Shown here: positions 8,845 to 15,498 of the stretch, one piece after another
Position numbering within the stretch: the stretch's first letter is position 1
Layout of the letters: every line of letters begins with the position of its first letter
From: Rubrobacter sp.
GTDB lineage: Bacteria > Actinomycetota > Rubrobacteria > Rubrobacterales > Rubrobacteraceae
Reading direction: 5' to 3'
Assembly: GCA_013815485.1 (NCBI GenBank)
Contig: JACDGB010000005.1
Location: 1-15,498, forward strand
Length of the DNA: 15,498 nucleotides
Translations under genes and position numbers: made by a program
Notes under the pieces: generated by a model
The model's database searches: none
Told to the model about the DNA's origin: nothing
The model's input: the letters and a program-made list of their open reading frames with translations, nothing else

Positions 8845-9927
8845 TCAGTCGCCCCTCCCGTCGTCTTTCAAAGTCTTGGCGATGTCGAGGACGTCCCAGA
8901 CTACCCCGCTCGCGGTGCGTTCCGGGCCTGCGCCGGGGCCGCGTATGGTGAGGGTAACATCCGAGTATCGGCGCGTGCGGATGTCGAAGACGTTCTCAGG
9001 GCCGCTTATGGGACCGAACGGGCTCTCGACCGGCGTGTCTTGCAATCCGACCGTCACCGGGCCTTCTTTCGGGATGCGGGCCAGGTAGCGCAGCATGTGA
9101 TGCTCCTCGACGGCCATCAGGCGGGCGGAGAACTCTTCATCAGCCTCCGGGAGACACTGCATGAACTCATCGAGAGGCGCGTCTTCGAGGGCCTTTGGGA
9201 CCAGGGACTCGTAGGGGATCTCCTCGGGTTCGATCTCACGTCCGATCATCCTCGCAAGAATAATCGCCTTCCGAGCCACGTCGAGGCCGGAGAGGTCGTC
9301 GCGCGGATCGGGTTCCGCGTAGTGGAGGGATACCGCCTCCTTCACCGCCTCGGAGAACGACCTGCCGCCCTCGACCGCGCTCATCACGAAGCCCAAAGTA
9401 CCGCTCGGGCTGGCCTGGATTTCGAGCACCTCGTCGCCGGTCTCGATCAGCCCCCCGATGGTGGAGATGAGCGGCATCCCCGCCCCCACGGTTGCCTCGT
9501 GCCAGAGCCTGTCAGGGACGACGCGCATGAGCTGCTCGTACTCTTCCGTGCTACCCGAAAGCGGCCCCTTGTTCGACAGCACCAGATAAGAGCCGTTCTG
9601 GATGCCGAGCAGATCCAACCCAAACGTCCCGCCATGCACCGCCACGTCCACCACTATGCGCGTCGTGTCAGGCGCGGGCTCCGAGCGCAGTACGTCCTCA
9701 AGCGACTCCGTCCCCAACTCCGAGAGGCTGCCGCCGTCCTCTTTGAGCCGGATCGCCTGCGGCAACAACTCTTCGCCCACCAGCGCCCCGGAGGTATCGG
9801 AGATGGCGCGGTAACGCACGTCGAGGCCGTCGTCCTCAAGCCAGCGTTTGCGTTCTTCGAGCACGATCTGGGCGACGGCGCGACCGACGTAGCCGAGTCC
9901 GATCTGGACGATCTCCAGCCGCTTCAT
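8845..9927 (-). CDS. hom: Homoserine dehydrogenase (short form without ACT domain)
   Basis: Hom reduces aspartate semialdehyde to homoserine, the precursor for methionine and threonine. The 360 residues begin with a Rossmann NAD(P) loop (VQIGLGYVGRAV). The active-site region includes LSNKGPLS, and the family signature is present as HYAEPDPRDDLSGLDVARK with its catalytic Asp/Lys. Unlike the common form of about 430 residues, it has no C-terminal ACT domain, so allosteric inhibition by threonine through that domain is not expected. Its ATG overlaps the ask stop in an ATGA, and GGGGAGG lies 4 bases upstream. Confidence 0.96.
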   Translation of the reverse strand: MKRLEIVQIGLGYVGRAVAQIVLEERKRWLEDDGLDVRYRAISDTSGALVGEELLPQAIRLKEDGGSLSELGTESLEDVLRSEPAPDTTRIVVDVAVHGGTFGLDLLGIQNGSYLVLSNKGPLSGSTEEYEQLMRVVPDRLWHEATVGAGMPLISTIGGLIETGDEVLEIQASPSGTLGFVMSAVEGGRSFSEAVKEAVSLHYAEPDPRDDLSGLDVARKAIILARMIGREIEPEEIPYESLVPKALEDAPLDEFMQCLPEADEEFSARLMAVEEHHMLRYLARIPKEGPVTVGLQDTPVESPFGPISGPENVFDIRTRRYSDVTLTIRGPGAGPERTASGVVWDVLDIAKTLKDDGRGD

Positions 9928-11129
9928 GCGACCTCCCCAGCCGGCGCCGGAGCGGCGATGACCGAGCCGTGCAGGACGAGCAGCGCGGCATCCGCCACCT
10001 CCTCGAACACCACGAACACCAACCCGACTGGCGCTATCCCGGAGTGGACGGCTTCGATCCCGGCCTCCCGCAGACTCCGCCGCCCGCGCGCGAGATCCCC
10101 CTCATCCGGGGAACCAATGCCGATGACGGCCGCCGCCTCCTTGCGATGACGCCGCGAGACGCAAGGCAACTCCACGGCGAAGTTCCGGCGCAGCGCCACG
10201 CAGCGCACCCCAGGCCCCTCCTCGAAGCCCGAGACGCGGGTACCGGGACGCTCCGGCGCGAACGTGTTTCGGACGTGGACCTCGATCCCCGTCTCCGAAG
10301 CCGGCTCCATCGTCTTGGGATGGAGCACCTTCGCCCCAAGCGACGCGAAATCCCCAGCCTCCCGATACGAGAGCCGCGGCAACAAAGTCGCGTCGGGGAC
10401 CAGGCGCGGGTCGGCATCCAACACGCCGTCTACGTCCGACATGATCCAGACCTCATCAGAACCCAAAGCCCGCCCAAGCACCGTCGCCGAAAGGTCCGAG
10501 CCTCCCCTCCCGAGCGTGGTCGGCGACCCCTCCGGCGACCGACCGACGTACCCAGGCACGATCGCCACGAACCCATCATCCAACAACGGCGCGACGTAGC
10601 CCGCGCACCGCTCCCGCGTCGTATCCGCGTCCACATCAGAAGCGGAGAACGAACCCACCGTGGCTATCGGGTCGTCGTCCACGACGGCGGCCGGAATGCC
10701 TTGACTGCTGATGACCCCAGCGAGTATCACGGAGGAGAGACGCTCCCCGAAAACCGCGATCCCAGCCTTCCGGGCAGCCTGATCCGTAGCCGGAGCCTCT
10801 ATTGTCTCAATGAGCCGGTTCAATAGAACAAGCAGCCGCTCCTCGACTTCCGGCAGGTACTCCTCCGAGACAGCCTCGCGGGCGGCTTTCAGGTGCCGCT
10901 CCGCCAGCGAGCGATGAAGCTCCGCCACCGAGCCCTCGCGGGTCCCGCTAGAGACGGAGCTTCGGGCGAAGCCGATGAGGGTGTCGGTCGTGCCGCTCAT
11001 CGCCGAGACGACGACGGCGAGCGGACGGTTTCTGGCTGCATCGGCGGCTATGGTGGCGGCGCGGATGAACTGCGCGCCGCCGCCGACCGAGGTGCCCCCG
11101 AACTTTATTACGAGGGGTCTATCGTTCAC
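9924..11129 (-). CDS. Aspartate kinase
   Basis: Phosphorylates aspartate at the entry to the lysine, threonine and methionine pathways. The 401-residue protein starts with the kinase motif VIKFGGTSVG, followed by VVSAMSGTTD, GRGGSDLSATVLGRALG and VWIMSDVDGVLDADPRL; ASLGAKVLHPKTM closes the kinase domain. The C-terminal segment (about residues 300-401) is in the place of the ACT regulatory region. It is poorly conserved, so feedback properties cannot be predicted. GTG at 11129 is used as start; the metY stop is only about 7 bases upstream, so translation is coupled. Whether to call it lysC, thrA or ask is uncertain, so no symbol is given. Confidence 0.95.
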   Translation of the reverse strand: MNDRPLVIKFGGTSVGGGAQFIRAATIAADAARNRPLAVVVSAMSGTTDTLIGFARSSVSSGTREGSVAELHRSLAERHLKAAREAVSEEYLPEVEERLLVLLNRLIETIEAPATDQAARKAGIAVFGERLSSVILAGVISSQGIPAAVVDDDPIATVGSFSASDVDADTTRERCAGYVAPLLDDGFVAIVPGYVGRSPEGSPTTLGRGGSDLSATVLGRALGSDEVWIMSDVDGVLDADPRLVPDATLLPRLSYREAGDFASLGAKVLHPKTMEPASETGIEVHVRNTFAPERPGTRVSGFEEGPGVRCVALRRNFAVELPCVSRRHRKEAAAVIGIGSPDEGDLARGRRSLREAGIEAVHSGIAPVGLVFVVFEEVADAALLVLHGSVIAAPAPAGEVA

Positions 11130-11136
11130 TCCGCAT

Positions 11137-12488
<1,352 letters not shown>

Positions 12489-12497
<9 letters not shown>

Positions 12498-13634
12498 ATT
12501 GTCGGCTTCGAGGAAAGGCTTGATAGCCCCTCTCAATTGCGCCCAGTCCTTTAGAAAGGCGTCGTGTCCGTCGTTGGACTCCATCTGTACGTACCTTGCC
12601 TGCGCGCCCGCAGCCCTTGCCGCTTCGGCTGTTGCCCTGACTTCCGCTGCCGGGAAGAGCCAGTCGCTGGAGATCCCGGCGAAGAGCATCTCCGCCTGGA
12701 TACGCGAGTATGCCTCCTCGGGTGAATTGTAACCGGCGGATACGTCGTAGAGGTCCATCGCCCGCGAGAGATACAGATACGAGTTGGCGTCGAAGCGTCC
12801 GGTTAGTTCCCGGCCCTGGTAATGCAGGTAGCTCTCGACCTCGAAGCGGCCCCCGATCTCACGGTGCAGCGCGGGCCGTTTGGCGGGCCTCCGCCCAAAC
12901 CTCTCCCATTGCCTGGCGGCACTCTGGTAGGTGACCATGCCGACCATTCGGGCGATGGCGAGTCCAGCGTCGGGGGAGCGGCCCGTGCCATAATAATCTC
13001 CCTCCATCCAGTCCGGGTCGGCCATGATGGCGCGGCGGCCGATCTCGCTCATCGAAATCCCCTGCGGTCCCAGTGCGCCCGTCGCGGCAACCGGCGCGGC
13101 CCGCTCCACGAAGTCAGGGAACTCAACCGCCCACTCAAGCGCCTGCTGCCCGCCGATGGAACCCCCGATGACGAGCCGGAGCCGCCGTACCCCGAGGTCG
13201 TCTAGGAGCCGCTTCTGCGCCCTCGCCATGTCCCGGATCGTGACGACCGGGAAACGCATCCCGTAGGGGCGTCCGGTCTCCGGGTCGGTCGAGGCCGGTC
13301 CCGTGCTGCCGGAGCAGCCGCCGAGGACGTTCGAGCAGATCACGAAGTTCTCGCCGGTATCTATCATCCTTCCGGGTCCGATCACGGGCTCCCACCACCC
13401 GCCGCGCTTGTAATCGGCGCAGGGGTCTCCGGCGGCGTGGGAGTCGCCGGTGAGGGCGTGGACGATCAAGACCGCGTTCTCGCCCGCGGAGTCCAACTCG
13501 CCCCAAGTCTCGTAGGCGAGCGTGACCTCCGGCAGGAAGCCGCCAAGTTCCGGCTCGAAAGAGCCTATGCGATGATGGAGTTTTCCCGAGGATTCAGATG
13601 CCGGGCAGTGTCCGGCCCCAGGGTCTAGTGTCAT
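12489..13634 (-). CDS. metX: Homoserine O-acetyltransferase
   Basis: MetX acetylates homoserine with acetyl-CoA, giving the substrate of MetY. The 381-residue alpha/beta-hydrolase has the nucleophile Ser159 in LVIGGSIGGQQALEW, Asp324 in GISSDWLFP and His357 in ESNDGHDAFL, a complete triad, with VHALTGDSHAAG and GGCSGSTGPAS as in the family. By family convention it is called acetyltransferase; succinyl-CoA use cannot be excluded from sequence alone. ATG at 13634 is the first good start in frame, but the nearest strong Shine-Dalgarno sequence (GGAGG, 13656-13652) is 17 bases away. A CTG start at 13640 would leave 11. It is the first gene of the operon, behind a SAM riboswitch. Confidence 0.96.
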
Positions 13635-13648
13635 ACTCAGTGGAAATA

Positions 13649-13738
13649 CAGCCTCCTTCTATAACGTCGGGTACTACGCCTCGCGGCAGTCGCCGTGGCG
13701 ACGGTTCGCTCGCGTAACCCGCTCCGTAGAAGAGGCTG
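13649..13738 (-). promoter_or_regulatory. Putative expression platform: anti-Shine-Dalgarno segment and metX ribosome-binding site
   Basis: On the minus strand, CAGCCTCTTCT (13738-13728), located just after the aptamer, can pair with AGAAGGAGGCTG (13660-13649), which contains the metX GGAGG: 11 pairs with one bulged G. The same CCTCTTC can instead pair with GAGAGG just upstream (about 13748-13743), next to the P1 stem. This gives two exclusive states, ribosome site hidden or free. There is no terminator with a U-run, so translational control is favoured. Confidence 0.6.
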
Positions 13739-13750
13739 CCCACCTCTCCC

Positions 13751-13876
13751 CACATCTTCCAGGACGGTGATGACCGTCCTGCTGGACTTGGCACCTTGCG
13801 GCGAGTAGCCGGTGGCTCCTCCCGAGGTTGCCGCGGTTTCTTCGGGCCAGTTCCCTCCGCCGCTCTCGATGCGAGT
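13751..13876 (-). ncRNA. SAM-I (S-box) riboswitch
   Basis: The minus-strand leader of metX shows the S-box core in order: P1 left arm CGCATC; GAGAGCGGCGGAGGGAACTG followed by GCCCGAAGAAACC; GCGGCAACC; AAGGTGCCAAGTCC; the P4 hairpin GGACGGTCATCACCGTCC; and GGAAGATGTG closing P1 (CGCATC with GATGTG). These are the conserved SAM-binding and kink-turn elements. It precedes metX-metY-ask-hom-asd, the expected kind of target. SAM binding should stabilise P1 and lower expression. Confidence 0.95.
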
Positions 13877-13891
13877 TCACGCTAATGGTGG

Positions 13892-13921
13892 ATGCTAAAA
13901 CACCACGGGCCTCATCGTCAA
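13892..13921 (-). promoter_or_regulatory. Candidate promoter of the met operon
   Basis: TTGACG (13921-13916) and TAGCAT (13897-13892), separated by 18 bases, lie 15 bases upstream of the riboswitch. Start of transcription would be near 13885, leaving the whole aptamer in the leader. Hexamer matches are 5/6 and 4/6. Confidence 0.5.
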
Positions 13922-13998
13922 GGTCCGGGCAAAATACTCGACCTCTCGTACGTCCGATTCTCTATCCTCGGCCATCCGATGGTGGTTGGAAGGGCCGA

Positions 13999-14994
13999 TC
14001 AGCGGTCCCGAACCTCCTGCGGCGAGGCGACGTTCGACTTCGCCACCGCCGTGCCGGTCGTGGCGACGGGGTCGTTGACGACCTGCACCCAGCCACTGAC
14101 ATAGTCGTTGTCGTCGAGCGTCAGCGGATTGTAGTTCTGCACGCAGAACCCGACCTTCCACGTCCCCGCGCCCGGCGTCGTTGTTGCCATCGCGGAGAAC
14201 GGCACTCGCGTCGTGCTGGCCTCGCCAATCGAGAAATTAGGTCTGGTGAAGTTCGTGAGCGGGCCGCCAGAGGCTGGTTGGTAGCAGAGCTCGTATCTGA
14301 AGATCTGCGGGCCACCTGAAGAGAGTCCGAGCGGCGCCTGGGCCGCGCCGACGAGATTCTGACTCGCGGTCGTCGTGACCGTCGCTTGCGGCCCCGCGAA
14401 GACGAAGGCCGAGCCACTGGGGATGCTACCGACGGGTCCCGAGAACGAGGCGATCCCGGCGATGCTGCCCGGAAGCTGCGCTGGCTCCTTGCCGTCCAGC
14501 TTGTCGGAGTCGGCGGCCTTCTGGTTGACGCCGAGGAATTCGGCCGAGTCGAGGTTGTCGAGGGTGTTGGCGTTGCCTGCGTTGGATGCCTGATCCGCGT
14601 TCTCGGCAATGTCTGCCTTGCCGTTCTGGTTCGCGTCCGGGGCGAACTGCGTGGAGTCCTTGCCATCGAGATTGTCGGAGTTGGCGGCCTTGCCGTTCGC
14701 GCGCAGGAAGGCCGTTGCGTCCAGCCCGTCGAGCCGGTCGGCGTTCAGCCTCGCCACCTTCACGGCGGAGTTGACCGCCAGGGGAGCCACCCCCGAGTCC
14801 ACAACCAGGCTCAAGGCCGGATCCGCTCCGCTCGTGACCAGCTTACTCGCATTAGTGGCGGAGTTGCTCGTGCCCAGGATGAATGGATCGCCGTTGGCCG
14901 CGAACACCGCGGGCGCGCCAACAAGCACCACCGACACAACCACCGCAAGCACTACTGCCTTGCTTCGTCCAAAGAAATTCACTATTCGCTTCAT
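13999..14994 (-). CDS. Secreted repeat protein with LDGKDS-type repeats, unknown function
   Basis: A 331-residue exported protein. The N-terminus is a signal peptide: MKR plus positive residues, hydrophobic segment about 12-31, and a probable cleavage site after APAVFA (32|33). Four degenerate repeats follow: LNADRLDGLDATAFL (83-97), ANSDNLDGKDSTQFA (104-118), GNANTLDNLDSAEFL (140-154) and AADSDKLDGKEPAQL (160-174). Between them DANQNGKADIAE (120-131) has the spacing of an EF-hand calcium loop (D, N, N, G, D and E at positions 1, 3, 5, 6, 9 and 12). The C-terminal half is Ser/Thr/Gly-rich with two Cys (YELCYQ, GFCVQN) and looks like a beta-sandwich. The second ATG is chosen because AAGGAG lies 7 bases upstream. 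Similar repeats occur in Rubrobacter and Thermoleophilia exported proteins; function not known. Confidence 0.85.
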   Translation of the reverse strand: MKRIVNFFGRSKAVVLAVVVSVVLVGAPAVFAANGDPFILGTSNSATNASKLVTSGADPALSLVVDSGVAPLAVNSAVKVARLNADRLDGLDATAFLRANGKAANSDNLDGKDSTQFAPDANQNGKADIAENADQASNAGNANTLDNLDSAEFLGVNQKAADSDKLDGKEPAQLPGSIAGIASFSGPVGSIPSGSAFVFAGPQATVTTTASQNLVGAAQAPLGLSSGGPQIFRYELCYQPASGGPLTNFTRPNFSIGEASTTRVPFSAMATTTPGAGTWKVGFCVQNYNPLTLDDNDYVSGWVQVVNDPVATTGTAVAKSNVASPQEVRDR

Positions 14995-15411
14995 CGCCAT
15001 TCTCCTTTTCGGTAACGGAAAGGAGAGGCTCCCTCCCCCCAATGCCTTGACGGTTGCGGGATGCGCTCAGCGACAGAGGAGCGCATCCCGCAAAGTAAGT
15101 GGTCTTTCTAGTTCGTTTGTACTAGACCTTGATGAAAGAATGCGCGAAGCGCTAGTAACGGCAGTCCACGCGATACCGGGCTACGAACATGTGACGGATC
15201 GCACCCTTTCGAATCCGCTTCCGTGTATAATTCTATGTTGGACTCGCTCGTTCTCCCCATCCTCCCCGGGCGGGTCCTTCTTTATCAACTTGTCAGTTTT
15301 TATGAGTGACGATGTCCAGGTTCGCAAGACAAAGCCGTCGTCGTTGGAGGCGTGATCTCCGGTGAGCCAGCCTTTTCGTTCTCTTGCTGACTAACTGATC
15401 GCTGATTAGCT
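14995..15411. other. Intergenic region with hairpins, no convincing gene
   Basis: This stretch holds the ribosome-binding site and leader of the secreted protein gene, a 13-bp perfect hairpin (15056-15091) and a weaker inverted repeat at 15101-15128 (GGTCT...TAGT with ACTA...AGACC in opposite orientation). AGCTGAT-type repeat units lie at 15386-15412. A plus-strand ORF at 15140-15355 has no ribosome-binding site and a low-complexity Ser/Pro-rich second half, so it is not called. Confidence 0.6.
15056..15091. repeat. Perfect 13-bp inverted repeat (hairpin)
   Basis: GCGGGATGCGCTC (15056-15068) and its exact reverse complement (15079-15091) enclose a 10-base loop. Neither side has a run of T, so a classical intrinsic terminator is doubtful. 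It lies 62 bases upstream of the secreted protein start, in its probable 5' leader. Confidence 0.8.
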
Positions 15412-15495
15412 TCACCCCAGGAATATCAGCAACAAGCTCGTCACGGTGAAAAGCCCGATCACGATGATGGTGAGCCGGGTCAGGTTCTTCTCCAT
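15412..15495 (-). CDS. Small single-span membrane protein (start may lie beyond the window)
   Basis: Twenty-seven codons, MEKNLTRLTIIVIGLFTVTS followed by LLLIFLG, then TGA. A short charged head is followed by one hydrophobic span of about 20 residues, typical of tiny inner-membrane proteins. The ATG is only three bases from the window edge, so its ribosome-binding site is not visible. The reading frame is open at the edge, so it could be the C-terminal tail of a larger protein. Confidence 0.5.
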   Translation of the reverse strand: MEKNLTRLTIIVIGLFTVTSLLLIFLG

Positions 15496-15498
15496 GAC

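Noticed and set aside
7650..8951. Plus-strand open frame of 433 codons
   Set aside because: Antisense shadow of the GNAT gene and asd.
8383..10149. Plus-strand open frame of 588 codons
   Set aside because: It is antisense to asd and hom and to part of ask; the product is Arg/Ser-rich with no recognisable motif.
13999..15042. Upstream start (15042) for the secreted protein
   Set aside because: It would add 16 residues including the ribosome-binding site region and spoil the signal peptide; the ATG at 14994 is correctly spaced from AAGGAG.
15140..15355. Plus-strand ORF beginning MREALVTAVHAIPGYEHVTD
   Set aside because: The first 30 residues look protein-like, but there is no ribosome-binding site and the rest is Ser/Pro-rich without family resemblance.

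Overview
The window comes from a high-GC bacterium, most likely a Rubrobacter-like actinobacterium. That placement is inference from base composition, from gene styles (LDGKDS-repeat secreted protein, 'GTWRRV' C-terminus) and from the gene families; no marker gene is present to prove it. Nearly all housekeeping genes are on the minus strand.

Region 1 (1-2841, minus): a compact trpF-trpB-trpA-accD operon with overlapping genes. trpF, trpB and trpA supply the phosphoribosylanthranilate isomerase and tryptophan synthase beta and alpha subunits. accD is cut by the window edge and seems to start at a non-canonical ATC codon.

Region 2 (2908-6364): a decayed accessory region. An IS630-family element (terminal inverted repeats, TA duplication) is interrupted inside its transposase gene by an IS110-family element. 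The IS110 5' noncoding end can be read as a bridge RNA: a 5' hairpin, then a target-binding stem whose internal loop carries two guide segments that exactly match the left and right halves of the interrupted IS630 target, then a donor segment matching the element's own end. To the right, a PAS-domain gene truncated at both ends abuts a 5'-truncated glycine-rich repeat gene head to head.

Region 3 (6430-7212): a frameshifted Uma2-family gene and a doubtful small ORF.

Region 4 (7365-13921, minus): metX-metY-ask-hom-asd-GNAT, preceded by a clear SAM-I (S-box) riboswitch and a promoter. ask, asd and hom make homoserine from aspartate; metX and metY turn it into homocysteine. The leader between aptamer and metX contains a segment able to pair with the ribosome-binding site, so translational control by SAM is predicted. 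Most gene pairs are coupled (4-base overlaps or gaps of 1-9 bases).

Region 5 (13999-15498): a secreted 331-residue protein with LDGKDS-type repeats and an EF-hand-like loop, an intergenic stretch with a 13-bp perfect hairpin, and a small single-span membrane protein at the right edge.
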